This document shows, in pieces, positions 1 to 8,402 of a stretch of DNA of 64,000 nt. The notes beneath the pieces were generated by a model that saw nothing but the letters and a program-made list of their open reading frames with translations, had not been told where the DNA came from and did not search any database. The position numbers and the translations under genes were made by a program. The stretch comes from Saccharopolyspora_D taberi (GTDB taxonomy: Bacteria > Actinomycetota > Actinomycetes > Mycobacteriales > Pseudonocardiaceae), in NCBI RefSeq assembly GCF_039534165.1, contig NZ_BAAAUX010000016.1:1-64000 (forward strand), written 5' to 3'. How positions within the stretch are numbered: position 1 is the stretch's first letter; each line of letters opens with the position of its first letter.

Positions 1-55
1 CCAGCGCCGATGGTACTGCACTCGTTAGGGTGTGGGAGAGTAGGACACCGCCGAC
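1..55 (+). rRNA. 5S ribosomal RNA, 3' end only
   Basis: The first bases match the conserved 3' third of actinobacterial 5S rRNA, including the GATGGTACTGCA and GTGGGAGAGTAGGAC stretches. The 5' part lies outside the window. The exact 3' end is uncertain by a few bases. A strong terminator follows at 68-113, so this is the end of an rRNA operon on the plus strand. Confidence 0.9.
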
Positions 56-67
56 AATCAACATGGT

Positions 68-113
68 GGCTGCGGCCCCAGCGAAATTGACCGCTGGGGC
101 CGCAGCCTTTTTT
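68..113 (+). terminator. rRNA operon intrinsic terminator
   Basis: A perfect 16-bp stem (68-83 with 92-107) and an 8-base loop are followed by six T residues at 108-113. This is a classic rho-independent terminator directly after the 5S rRNA. Confidence 0.95.
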
Positions 114-131
114 GTATCCCGACCGCGCAGA

Positions 132-190
132 CTTCGGGGGCTTGGCGCACAGGCCTCGGGGGTATGGCGCGTAGGCTTCGGGGGTATGGG
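132..190 (+). repeat. 22-bp tandem repeat, about 2.7 copies
   Basis: Two 22-base units (132-153 and 154-175) and a partial third (176-190) share the core CTCGGGGG followed by CTTGG or TATGG. The third copy supplies the G-rich stretch and the ATG at 186 of the next gene. The second copy carries a similar out-of-frame ATG at 164. Confidence 0.6.
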
Positions 191-938
191 TGGTGTGCGG
201 ATCCTCGTTGTGCAGCCTTCCGAGATCGACCCGGTGGGGACGCTCGGGGAGTGGTTGAGCGAGGCCGGAGCGGAGCTCGACATCGTTGCTCCGGCCGTCG
301 AACCGATTCCTGATGATCTTGGTGCTTACCAGGCCGTTGTGGTGCTCGGTGGTGAGATGAGCGCCTATGACGACGCTGAGCATCCGTGGTTGGCGCAGGT
401 GCGGAGTCTGCTGAGCAAGGTGGTCGCGGAGCGGCTGCCGGTGCTCGCGATCTGCCTCGGTGCGCAGCTGCTCGCCGCGGCTACCGGCGGACAGGTGCGA
501 GCGGCCCGGAAGGGGCCGGAAGCCGGCACGCTGCTGGTCGCCAAGCGGGACATCGCTGGGGAGGACCCGCTGCTCGGTGGGCTGCCGCTGACCCCGGACG
601 TGCTTCAGTTCCACGGTGACGAGGTGACGTCCCTGCCGCCGTCGGCTCGGTTGCTGGCTTCCTCACCGAAGTGCGAGAACCAGACCTTCCGGGTCGGGGA
701 GTGCGCTTACGGGTTGCAGTTCCACATCGAGACCACTCCGGACCGGGTCCTGGAATGGGCCGATCTGTTGCCCGAGATCGCCGAGGTCGTGCGGCCGGGG
801 CAGCTCGAACCCGAGCACCTGGCGAGCTTCCACGACGATCTTGAAGAGACCTGGCGGCCGGTGGCCGAGCGGTTCGTCCAGCTCGCCGGAATGCCGCCGG
901 CAGACCGTCCCACCAGCAGGTACCTTCCGCTCGTGTGA
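186..938 (+). CDS. type 1 glutamine amidotransferase (class I GATase-like)
   Basis: This 250-residue cytoplasmic protein has the class I glutamine amidotransferase fold, which hydrolyses glutamine to release ammonia. The triad is visible: nucleophile Cys90 in LAICLGAQ, and His180 and Glu182 in LQFHIE. It stands alone without a synthase domain, as in GMP synthase-like GATase proteins whose acceptor is often unknown. The reading frame stays open upstream, but that stretch overlaps the rRNA terminator, so ATG 186 is preferred; GTG 195 is an alternative. It lies just upstream of glnE on the same strand with a gap of about 50 bases. A link to nitrogen metabolism is inference from context only. Confidence 0.8.
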   Translation: MGGVRILVVQPSEIDPVGTLGEWLSEAGAELDIVAPAVEPIPDDLGAYQAVVVLGGEMSAYDDAEHPWLAQVRSLLSKVVAERLPVLAICLGAQLLAAATGGQVRAARKGPEAGTLLVAKRDIAGEDPLLGGLPLTPDVLQFHGDEVTSLPPSARLLASSPKCENQTFRVGECAYGLQFHIETTPDRVLEWADLLPEIAEVVRPGQLEPEHLASFHDDLEETWRPVAERFVQLAGMPPADRPTSRYLPLV

Positions 939-989
939 CCTCGTCGGGTTGGGGCAGCGGCCGGACCGTCGAGTACTACGGTTCAGGGC

Positions 990-3900
990 ATGGCCAACAC
1001 CGGTGCGCCTCGTTCGGGATCCGTGCCATCGCCCGCTCGGTACGGGTTCAGCGACGTGGTGCGCGCCGAAGAGCAGTTGCGGGCAGCCGGGTGGTGGTCC
1101 GACGCCGGCCCGGCGCAGGACGCCGAGTCGGTGCTCGGGGCGCTGTCGCGCACTCCCGACCCGGATCTGGCGCTGCACTCGACCGAGCGGTTGCGGGAGG
1201 CGCTGGCCGACGAGTGGCCCGAACTCTCCGCCGAACTGCGTGCCGATGCCGGGCTGCGGGGTCGGCTCGTCGGGGTGCTGGGCACCTCCACGGCGTTGGC
1301 CGACCACCTCGTCGCTCATCCCGAGGACTGGCAGCGGCTGCGTTCGGACCGTGCGGATCCGGGGTGCCTCGACGAGTACACAGCTGTCCTGCTGCAGGCA
1401 GTCGACGCCGCCGGTGACGGTGATCCCGGGACCAACGACGGGCCGGTAGCCGGGCTGCGCGGGCGGGAAGCCGTCAGTGCGCTGCGGCGTGCTTACCGCG
1501 GTCTGCTGCTCGACGTCGCCGCGGCGGACCTGGCGCACGTCGCGGAGCCGGAGCTGGCCGCCGTCGCTTATGAGGACGTCGCCGCGAAGCTGTCCGATGT
1601 CGCCGTGGCGGCGTTGCGGGCGGCGTTGGCCGTGGCGATGGCCGAGCTGGCGCACTCCGGGGTCGACATCGCGGGCGGGTCCATGCGGCTCGCCGTGATC
1701 GCGATGGGCAAGTGCGGCGGGCACGAGCTCAACTACGTCAGCGATGTCGACGTGGTGTTCGTCGCTGCCGAGGAGTCCGACGTGGCCGGGGCGACCCGGC
1801 TGGCGAGCCAGCTGATGCGGGTGGCCGGCGCGTCCTTCTTCGAGGTCGACGCCGCGTTGCGGCCCGAGGGCAAGGCCGGGGCGCTGGTGCGGACGCTCGA
1901 CGGCCACCTCAACTACTACCGCCGGTGGGCGCGGACCTGGGAGTTCCAGGCGCTGCTCAAGGCCCGGCCGGTCGCGGGCGACCGCGAGCTGGGCCAGCGG
2001 TACCTGGAGGCCGTGCAGCCGCTGGTGTGGACGGCGTCCGAGCGGGAGGGGTTCGTCTCCGACGTGCAGTCGATGCGGCGGCGGGTAGAGGACCACGTGC
2101 CGCCCGAGCTGTCCGAGCGCGAGCTGAAGCTCGGGCGCGGCGGGCTGCGTGATGTCGAGTTCGCCGTGCAGCTGTTGCAGATGGTGCACGGCAGGGGGGA
2201 CGACACGCTGCGTGCTCCATCCACTGTGGATGCTTTGCGGGCGTTGGGCGAGGGCGGTTACGTCGCGCGCTCCGACGCCGCCGACCTGATGGACTCGTAC
2301 CGCTTCCTGCGCGGGCTCGAACACCGGCTGCAGCTGCGCAAGCTCCGCCGCACGCACCTGTTCCCCGCGACCGACGACGCCGCGGAGCTGCACTTCCTCG
2401 CCCGCTCGGCAGGGCTTCGCTCCAGCGGGCGGCAGGGCGCGGGAGCCGTGCTGCTCAGCGAGTTCCGCAGGCACAGCAGCCGGGTCCGCCGCCTGCACGA
2501 GAAGCTGTTCTACCGGCCGCTGCTGGAAGCCGTGGCGAAGGTGCCGACCGAGGCGCTGCGGCTGACCACCGACGCCGCCGTCGCCCGCCTGGCGGCGCTG
2601 GGCTACACCTCGCCGGAAGGCGCGCTGCGCCACATCGAGGCGCTGACCTCCGGGATGTCCCGCCGCGCGAGCATCCAGGGCGCACTGCTGCCGATGCTGC
2701 TCGACCTGCTGGCCAACACCCCCGATCCCGACGGCGGGCTGCTGGCCTACCGCAAGGTGTCCGAGGCGTTGGCCGAGACGCCGTGGTACCTGCGGTTGCT
2801 GCGGGACGAGGGCGTTGTCGCCGAGCGGCTCGCCTCGCTGCTGGGCACGTCGAAGCTCGTGCCGGAGCTGCTCGTCCGGGCGCCGGAGGTGCTTCGGCTG
2901 CTGTCGGACACGCCCGCGCTCGCCGAGCGCGACCCGGCCGAGGTGGCGGTCTCGCTGCGCCGGGCGGTCGCGCGCTACTCCGAGCCGGAGCGCGCCGTGG
3001 CCGCCGCTCGTTCCTTGCGGCGGCACGAGCTGCTGCGGATCGCGTGCGCGGACCTGCTCGGGCTGATGCCGCCGCCGGAGGTGTTCCGCGCGCTGTCGAG
3101 CGTGTGGGTCGCGGTGCTGGAGGCGGCTCTCGACGTCGCGGTGCGATCGGTGTCGGGCCGTCCTGAGTGGGGCGGGGTGTCGGCGCGGATCGCGGTGATC
3201 GGGATGGGCAGGCTCGGCGGCGCGGAACTCGGGTACGGCTCCGATGCCGACGTGATGTTCGTGTGCGAGCCGGTGGAGGGCGCCGACGAGACGACCGCGG
3301 TGCGGTTCGCGACCGCCGTCGTCGAGCAGGTGCGCAAGATGCTGGGCGCGCCGAGCCAGGACCCGCCGCTGGAGGTCGATGTGGACCTGCGGCCGGAGGG
3401 GCGCCGAGGACCGCTGGTCCGGACCTTGGAGTCCTACCTCGCCTACTACCAGCGGTGGGCCGAGGTGTGGGAGGCGCAGGCGCTGCTGCGCGCCCGGCCG
3501 GTGGCCGGGGATCTGGAGCTGGGGGAGCGGTTCTGCCGCGCGGTCGATCCGATCAGGTACCCCGAAGGCGGCCTGGACGACAAGCGGATCCGCGAGATCC
3601 GGCGGATCAAGGCGCGGGTGGACTCCGAGCGGCTGCCCCGGGGCGCCGATCCCGCCACGCACACCAAGCTCGGGCGCGGGGGTCTCGCCGATGTCGAGTG
3701 GACGTTGCAGCTGCTCCAGCTCCGCCACGGCGGCGAGCACCCGGACCTGCGCACGACGTCGACCGTCGACGGGCTGACCGCCGCCGCGCGGCTCGGCGTG
3801 CTCGAAGCGCAGGAGTCCGCTGAGCTCATCGAGGCGTGGACGCTGGCGATGCGGGCGCGCAACGCGGTGATGCTGGTGCGCGGCAAGGCGGGCGACCAGC

Positions 3901-4046
3901 TCCCGAAGCAGACCAGGGAGCTCAGCGCCTTCGCCGCCGCACTCGGTTATCCGGTCGGGACCGACACCGGCGCGGTCGTCGACGACTACCTGCGGGTCAC
4001 CCGGCACGCGCGCGCGGTGGTGGAGCGGGCGTTCTACGAGTACTGA
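990..4046 (+). CDS. glnE: bifunctional glutamine synthetase adenylyltransferase / adenylyl-removing enzyme
   Basis: GlnE (1018 residues) attaches AMP to, or removes it from, a tyrosine of glutamine synthetase I, setting its activity to nitrogen supply. Two nucleotidyltransferase domains are visible. The N-terminal one has GKCGGHELNYVSDVD at about residues 239-253, and the C-terminal one has GMGRLGGAELGYGSDADV at about 738-755. Each is followed by a GlnD PII-uridylyltransferase-like helical region with RRWARTWEFQALLKAR or RWAEVWEAQALLRAR. Length is typical of actinobacterial GlnE. ATG 990 follows the amidotransferase closely. The target glnA lies 2.7 kb downstream on the opposite strand, and the predicted AMP-accepting tyrosine is present there. 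Confidence 0.97.
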   Translation: MANTGAPRSGSVPSPARYGFSDVVRAEEQLRAAGWWSDAGPAQDAESVLGALSRTPDPDLALHSTERLREALADEWPELSAELRADAGLRGRLVGVLGTSTALADHLVAHPEDWQRLRSDRADPGCLDEYTAVLLQAVDAAGDGDPGTNDGPVAGLRGREAVSALRRAYRGLLLDVAAADLAHVAEPELAAVAYEDVAAKLSDVAVAALRAALAVAMAELAHSGVDIAGGSMRLAVIAMGKCGGHELNYVSDVDVVFVAAEESDVAGATRLASQLMRVAGASFFEVDAALRPEGKAGALVRTLDGHLNYYRRWARTWEFQALLKARPVAGDRELGQRYLEAVQPLVWTASEREGFVSDVQSMRRRVEDHVPPELSERELKLGRGGLRDVEFAVQLLQMVHGRGDDTLRAPSTVDALRALGEGGYVARSDAADLMDSYRFLRGLEHRLQLRKLRRTHLFPATDDAAELHFLARSAGLRSSGRQGAGAVLLSEFRRHSSRVRRLHEKLFYRPLLEAVAKVPTEALRLTTDAAVARLAALGYTSPEGALRHIEALTSGMSRRASIQGALLPMLLDLLANTPDPDGGLLAYRKVSEALAETPWYLRLLRDEGVVAERLASLLGTSKLVPELLVRAPEVLRLLSDTPALAERDPAEVAVSLRRAVARYSEPERAVAAARSLRRHELLRIACADLLGLMPPPEVFRALSSVWVAVLEAALDVAVRSVSGRPEWGGVSARIAVIGMGRLGGAELGYGSDADVMFVCEPVEGADETTAVRFATAVVEQVRKMLGAPSQDPPLEVDVDLRPEGRRGPLVRTLESYLAYYQRWAEVWEAQALLRARPVAGDLELGERFCRAVDPIRYPEGGLDDKRIREIRRIKARVDSERLPRGADPATHTKLGRGGLADVEWTLQLLQLRHGGEHPDLRTTSTVDGLTAAARLGVLEAQESAELIEAWTLAMRARNAVMLVRGKAGDQLPKQTRELSAFAAALGYPVGTDTGAVVDDYLRVTRHARAVVERAFYEY

Positions 4047-4127
4047 CCGCGAAATCGCCCGTGCGGTCCAATGTGGAGTCGGAAACGGCCCTGTCTGCCC
4101 CGGCGCCACCCGACGTAGGCTGCCCGG

Positions 4128-4625
4128 GTGGTGGATCTGATCAGGCAGGCGGAAGAGGGCGATCACGCCCGGATCGTCGACTCCATCGGCACCTGGTGGT
4201 CGGACTCGCGCAGTCCGGCGGCGGCGCGCGAACTGGCGCTGCTGGTGCCGCGGCTGTTCCTCCAGCACTTCGGCAGCACCAGCTTCGTGGTCGAACGGGA
4301 CAGCCGGTTCCTCGGTTTCCTGGTCGGGTTCCTGTCCTACGACCGCCCGGACGACGCCTACATCCACTTCGTCGGCGTTGATCCGGCGCAGCGGCGCGGC
4401 GGGGTCGCGCGCCGGCTGTACAAGGCATTCTTCGACATGGTGCGCCAGGAGGGCCGCAGCCGCGTCGAATGCATCACCTCGCCCGCCAACACCGGTTCGA
4501 TCGCATTCCACCGGAGAATGGGATTCGAACTCGTGCCGGGGGACAAGGAAATCGACGGCGTTCCGGTGCACAGCGACTACGACGCGCAGGGCCATGATCG
4601 GGTGTGCTTCGTGCGGGAGCTGTGA
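4128..4625 (+). CDS. GNAT family N-acetyltransferase
   Basis: This 165-residue protein has the single-domain GNAT fold that transfers an acetyl group from acetyl-CoA to an amine. The acetyl-CoA pyrophosphate-binding loop is visible at about residues 82-98 (GVDPAQRRGGVARRLYK), followed by the alpha-helix and the NTGSIAFHRRMGF segment typical of the family's C-terminal half. The substrate cannot be read from sequence. The GTG at 4128 gives the first in-frame start; GTG 4131 immediately after is equally possible. It follows glnE by 81 bases on the same strand, but no functional link is evident. Confidence 0.88.
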   Translation: MVDLIRQAEEGDHARIVDSIGTWWSDSRSPAAARELALLVPRLFLQHFGSTSFVVERDSRFLGFLVGFLSYDRPDDAYIHFVGVDPAQRRGGVARRLYKAFFDMVRQEGRSRVECITSPANTGSIAFHRRMGFELVPGDKEIDGVPVHSDYDAQGHDRVCFVREL

Positions 4626-5025
4626 ATTCGCCCCGGGGCGGATCGCAGGGCGGGAAACCGTCGCCGTCACCGCGAGCGGTATATGACGTGAGCAGCGATA
4701 TCGGCGAATGAGAGGCCGGGGGCCCGCGCGGCTGGGCCAGGTGGGCGACCAGCCGCGCCGTCCTCGCGGTCGAGCCGGGGCGGCGTGCTCGGCCGGACGC
4801 TGGTCCGTTCGGCAGACCCGGCGGCAGGCATTCGGCAGACATCGCGGTCGCCGCGCGGGCATTTCGCCGGTGCTGATCGGCATCGCCACTGAATTCCGGG
4901 AGTCCGCAAAGGAATTACCGGCCGGTTCGTGGCCCGTTCGGACGCTCACAACGCGCCTGCCGCGCGGGTAGCCTGCCTGTGGGGGTTATCCGTTCGACCA
5001 CTGCGCGATCCGAATGGGAGTGCGC
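4626..5025. other. intergenic region, no gene recognised
   Basis: About 400 bases separate the GNAT gene from the SMP-30 gene. A perfect 12-base palindrome (4629-4640) follows the GNAT stop and may form part of a weak terminator. Short open frames exist on both strands, but none has a convincing ribosome site or a recognisable product. I saw no tRNA-like folding. Confidence 0.5.
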
Positions 5026-5892
5026 GTGTCCGAGAATTTCGAGTTGCTCGTCGACCGCCAGGCTCTGCACGGGGACGGCCCGCTGTGGATGCCGACGCTC
5101 AATTGCGTGTACTGGGTGGACATCCTGCGACGGGAATTGCACACCTACCACCGGGATTCCGGTGCCGACGAGGTCCAGGTGCTGCCCGGGGTGGTGACCG
5201 CGCTCGCCGCGACCCGCAGCGGTCAGCTGATCGCCGCGGCCGACCGCGGGTTCGCGCGGCTGTACCCGGGCCGGGCGGCGCTGGATCCGGTGACCGAAGT
5301 GCACAACGGCGACCGGATGAACGGCGGCACCTGCGATCCGGCGGGCCGGTTCGTGGCGGGCACGCTCACCTGGTCGCGGGACGGGCAGCGCAGCACCCTG
5401 TACGTGCTCGACGGGGAGCGGACCCGGCCGATCGTCGACGGGCCTGCCGCGTCCAGCGGGCTCGCGTGGAGCCCCGACGGCAGGCGGATGTACCTGGTGG
5501 ACACCGCGCTGCGGACCATCTGGCTCTACGACTACGACGTGGAGCACGCGCAGGCGCGGGCCGGGCGCCGCTGGGTCGTGTGCTCGGAGTCGGAGGGCAG
5601 GCCGGAGGGGATCGCGGTGGACGCCGACGGCGGCGTCTGGGTCGCGATGCACTGGACCGGCCGGATCCACCGCTACGGGGCGGGCGGCGACCTGGAGACC
5701 GTGCTGTGGGCGCCGACGCGCAGGATCACCGGTCTCGCCTTCGGCGGGCCCCGGCTGGACGAGATGTACGTGACCTCCGCCTGCTTCGGCTACGACGAGC
5801 GGGCCCTGGCAGGCGACCCGTACGCGGGCGCGCTGTTCCGCTTCCGGCCCGGGACCTCCGGCCGGGTGCCCGCGCCGTGGAACGGGCTGTGA
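5026..5892 (+). CDS. SMP-30/gluconolactonase/LRE family beta-propeller protein
   Basis: About 289 residues form a six-bladed beta-propeller of the SMP-30/gluconolactonase family, calcium- or zinc-dependent lactonases. Family blocks are recognisable: DGPLW near the N-terminus, NGGTCDPAGRFVAGT, SSGLAWSPDGRRMYLVDT and RPEGIAVDADGGVWVAM. The three usual metal ligands appear changed: the glutamate of EGP is aspartate, the asparagine of NGLxWS is serine, and the aspartate of PDG is glutamate. Substrate and activity are therefore uncertain. GTG 5026 is preferred because GGGAG at 5016-5020 lies five bases before it; an in-frame ATG at 5014 adds four residues and lacks a ribosome site. Its stop is one base from the convergent lipoprotein gene. 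Confidence 0.85.
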   Translation: MSENFELLVDRQALHGDGPLWMPTLNCVYWVDILRRELHTYHRDSGADEVQVLPGVVTALAATRSGQLIAAADRGFARLYPGRAALDPVTEVHNGDRMNGGTCDPAGRFVAGTLTWSRDGQRSTLYVLDGERTRPIVDGPAASSGLAWSPDGRRMYLVDTALRTIWLYDYDVEHAQARAGRRWVVCSESEGRPEGIAVDADGGVWVAMHWTGRIHRYGAGGDLETVLWAPTRRITGLAFGGPRLDEMYVTSACFGYDERALAGDPYAGALFRFRPGTSGRVPAPWNGL

Positions 5893-5893
5893 G

Positions 5894-6673
5894 TCAGCGC
5901 TGGGTGAACGGCCGGAGCAGGTTCTCCCAGCCGCGCACGAGCTGGTCGTACTCGTCGCCGCAGTTCGCGGCGCGGTCCTCGGGCAGCTCGCCGCTGTCGA
6001 CGAGGTAGCCGAACCGCTCGTCGTCGCTGCCGTAGAGGTAGCAGAGGTGGTTGGTGTAGCGCTGGATGTCCAGCGAGTGCGGGTCGTCGAAGGCCAGGTC
6101 CTCGGGCGCGGTGCTCTGCGCGGTGAGGCGGTAGGACTCGGCGGCGCTGAGCACCAGGTCCGGGCCGCCGCGGGTGTTGTTGATCAGCCAGTAGGACGCG
6201 AGCTGGTCGGCGACGTCCTCCTCGCGGCCGGTGAACGGCAGGTCGAGCACGTCGATCAGCGCGTGCGCCAGCTCGTGCACGTAGGTTTCCGCGACAGTGC
6301 CGAGCACATCGCGGTTCACCTCGTCGGCGGGCTCGCCGCCGGCGGAGAAGGAGGTCCGGAACTCGTCGACCAGCTCGTAGCAGAGCTCGATCCGGTGCAG
6401 CTCGGGGTCGTAGTAGGCGTTGGACTCCCCGCACTCCATCGCGACGATCGGGATGTCGGTGGGGACCAGGATGCGGTCGTCGACGTCGGCGGCCAGCTCC
6501 TCCAGGACACCGCTGCGCTGGAGCAGGTCGCGGGCGCCGGTGAAGGTGGGCGCGTCCTCGTAGGTGACGGGGAACCGGCCTTCGCCTGCCGGAACGGGGG
6601 TGGGGGTCGGGAGCACCGAGGTGCACGCGGTCAACAGCAGCAGCACCGGCGCGGCAAGCGCGAACAGACGCAA
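5894..6673 (-). CDS. DUF4344-type putative metallopeptidase lipoprotein
   Basis: A 259-residue exported lipoprotein. A hydrophobic signal segment ends in the lipobox LTAC at residues 14-17, so Cys17 should be lipidated. A zinc-peptidase motif HELAH is at 133-137, with acidic residues in GREEDVADQ (149-157) that could give the third ligand. The overall pattern (NRDVLGTVAETYVHELAHALID) matches the DUF4344 metallopeptidase family as I recall it. Peptidase activity is inferred from the motif only; the substrate is unknown. It is transcribed alone, convergent with the SMP-30 gene, and its start is ATG 6673. Confidence 0.8.
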   Translation of the reverse strand: MRLFALAAPVLLLLTACTSVLPTPTPVPAGEGRFPVTYEDAPTFTGARDLLQRSGVLEELAADVDDRILVPTDIPIVAMECGESNAYYDPELHRIELCYELVDEFRTSFSAGGEPADEVNRDVLGTVAETYVHELAHALIDVLDLPFTGREEDVADQLASYWLINNTRGGPDLVLSAAESYRLTAQSTAPEDLAFDDPHSLDIQRYTNHLCYLYGSDDERFGYLVDSGELPEDRAANCGDEYDQLVRGWENLLRPFTQR

Positions 6674-6752
6674 TGCCCGGACCCTCCGCTGAAACGAATG
6701 ATGTTCGTGATTTTAGCGGGGCGGGCGCGGGCGGAGTGCCGGAAAGCCGAAA

Positions 6753-6782
6753 GCCCGGCGGCACCAGTCGGTGCCGCCGGGC
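6753..6782 (-). terminator. glnA terminator hairpin
   Basis: A perfect 13-bp stem (6753-6765 with 6770-6782) with a 4-base loop lies 21 bases beyond the glnA stop. The downstream side on the minus strand has only short T runs, so it is a hairpin-dominated terminator. Confidence 0.75.
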
Positions 6783-6803
6783 CTTCCGGGGACGTTCAGC
6801 CGA

Positions 6804-8228
6804 TCACACGTCGAAGTACAGCGCGAACTCGTGCGGGTGCGGGCGCAGGCGGATCGGGTCGATCTCGTTCTCCCGCTTGAGGCTGATCCAGGTCTCGATC
6901 AGGTCCTCGGTGAACACGCCACCCTCGAGCAGGTAGTCGTGGTCGGCCTCCAGGCGGTCGATGACCTTGGACAGGCTGTCCGGCACCTGCGGGACGTTCT
7001 TGGCCTCCTCCGGCGGAAGCTCGTAGAGGTCCTTGTCGATCGGCTCGGCGGGCTCGATCTTGTTCTTGATGCCGTCCAGACCGGCCATCAGCATCGCGGC
7101 GAAGGCCAGGTACGGGTTGCCCGACGGGTCCGGGCAGCGGAACTCGACGCGCTTGGCCTTCGGGTTCGAGCCGGTGATCGGGATCCGCATGCAGGCCGAG
7201 CGGTTGCGCTGCGAGTAGACCAGGTTCACCGGGGCCTCGAAGCCCGGCACCAGGCGGTGGTAGGAGTTCACCGTCGGGTTGGTGAAGGCCAGCAGGCTCG
7301 GCGCGTGGTGCAGGATGCCGCCGATGTAGTGGCGGGCCGTGTCCGACAGGCCGGCGTAACCGGACTCGTCGTGGAACAGCGGGCTGCCGTCCTGCCACAG
7401 CGACTGGTGGCAGTGCATGCCGGAACCGTTGTCGCCCAGCAGCGGCTTGGGCATGAAGGTCGCGGTCTTGCCGTTCTGCCAGGCGGTGTTCTTCACGATG
7501 TACTTGAACAGCTGCAGGTCGTCAGCCGCGTGCAGCATCGTGTTGAACTTGTAGTTGATCTCGGCCTGGCCGCCGGTGCCGACCTCGTGGTGGGCGCGCT
7601 CGACGGTGAAGCCGGAGGCGATGAGCTGCTGGACCATCTGGTCGCGCAGGTCGGCGAAGTGGTCGTACGGGGAGACCGGGAAGTAGCCGCCCTTCATCCG
7701 GGTCTTGTAACCCCGGTTGCCGCCCTCCTCGTCGCGGCCGGTGTTCCACCAGCCCTCGATCGAGTCGACCTCGGCGAAGGACTTGTTCGCGGCCTCGCCG
7801 AACTTGACCGAGTCGAAGATGTAGAACTCGGCCTCGGCGCCGAAGAACGCGGTGTCGGCGATGCCGGACTCGGCCAGGTACTGCTCGGCCTTGCGCGCGA
7901 TGTTGCGCGGGTCGCGGCTGTAGGGCTCCAACGTGAACGGGTCGTGCACGAAGAAGTTGAGGATCAGCGTCTTCTCGGCGCGGAACGGGTCGAGCCGGGC
8001 GGTGTAGGGGTCGGGCAGCAGCAGCATGTCCGACTCGTGGATCGACTGGAAACCGCGGACCGACGAGCCGTCGAAGGCGAGGCCCTCGGTGAAGGCGTCC
8101 TGGTCGAAGGCCGCAGCCGGCACCGTGAAGTGCTGCATGACGCCCGGCAGATCGCAGAACCGGACATCGACGAACTTCACGTCCTCGTCGGAGATGAAGC
8201 GCAGGACCTCGTCTGGATTCTTGAACAC
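6804..8228 (-). CDS. glnA: glutamine synthetase type I
   Basis: GlnA (474 residues) makes glutamine from glutamate, ammonia and ATP as a dodecamer in the cytoplasm. Signature blocks are present: DLPGVMQHF, FDGSSVRGFQ, EAEFYIFD, GTGGQAEINYKFNT, NGSGMHCHQSLW, NPTVNSYHRLVPG and NRSACMRIP. The adenylylation tyrosine is Tyr402 in DLYELPPEEAK, the expected GlnE target. The start is GTG 8228, giving a protein beginning with the usual FKNPDEVL. It is preceded by GAAGGAG at a spacing of nine bases; the frame stays open much further upstream, but that stretch has no similarity. A GlnR-type site lies 83-120 bases upstream of the start, which fits nitrogen-regulated transcription. Confidence 0.98.
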   Translation of the reverse strand: MFKNPDEVLRFISDEDVKFVDVRFCDLPGVMQHFTVPAAAFDQDAFTEGLAFDGSSVRGFQSIHESDMLLLPDPYTARLDPFRAEKTLILNFFVHDPFTLEPYSRDPRNIARKAEQYLAESGIADTAFFGAEAEFYIFDSVKFGEAANKSFAEVDSIEGWWNTGRDEEGGNRGYKTRMKGGYFPVSPYDHFADLRDQMVQQLIASGFTVERAHHEVGTGGQAEINYKFNTMLHAADDLQLFKYIVKNTAWQNGKTATFMPKPLLGDNGSGMHCHQSLWQDGSPLFHDESGYAGLSDTARHYIGGILHHAPSLLAFTNPTVNSYHRLVPGFEAPVNLVYSQRNRSACMRIPITGSNPKAKRVEFRCPDPSGNPYLAFAAMLMAGLDGIKNKIEPAEPIDKDLYELPPEEAKNVPQVPDSLSKVIDRLEADHDYLLEGGVFTEDLIETWISLKRENEIDPIRLRPHPHEFALYFDV

Positions 8229-8310
8229 CCTCGGTGGCTCCTTCACGCACTCGTACAGCTCACCGACGAGGAGCTGCCCGCCGGCTCGACAGGGACGGTA
8301 TGTCGGCAGT

Positions 8311-8348
8311 GTTGCCCGGTCGTCACCCTTGTGTTTCGCCGGCGTTAA
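8311..8348 (-). promoter_or_regulatory. predicted GlnR operator of glnA
   Basis: On the minus strand four pentamers recur at exactly 11-base intervals: TTAAC, GAAAC, GTGAC and GCAAC. This matches the GlnR consensus GTnAC-n6-GAAAC-n6-GTnAC-n6-GAAAC. Two pentamers are perfect and two differ at one or two positions. The position upstream of glnA is where GlnR acts in Streptomyces and Mycobacterium. Binding itself is inference. Confidence 0.75.
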
Positions 8349-8402
8349 CTGGTCGCTGAAGCGGGGGAACCGGTTGCTCCACCGGGCCGTACCCTGGTTG
8401 CC

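Noticed and set aside
663..4949. A 1428-codon open frame on the minus strand opposite glnE
   Set aside because: Its translation is Arg/Pro/His/Gln-rich with no domain, and its start lies beyond the GNAT gene. It exists because GC-rich third positions of glnE leave the antisense frame without stops.
4626..5025. A tRNA or small RNA gene in the gap after the GNAT gene
   Set aside because: I found no cloverleaf, no CCA-like end and no clear promoter-terminator pair.
6771..8348. A 525-codon plus-strand frame opposite glnA
   Set aside because: It is antisense to a fully conserved glutamine synthetase, with Val/Arg/Leu-rich low-complexity translation and no similarity.
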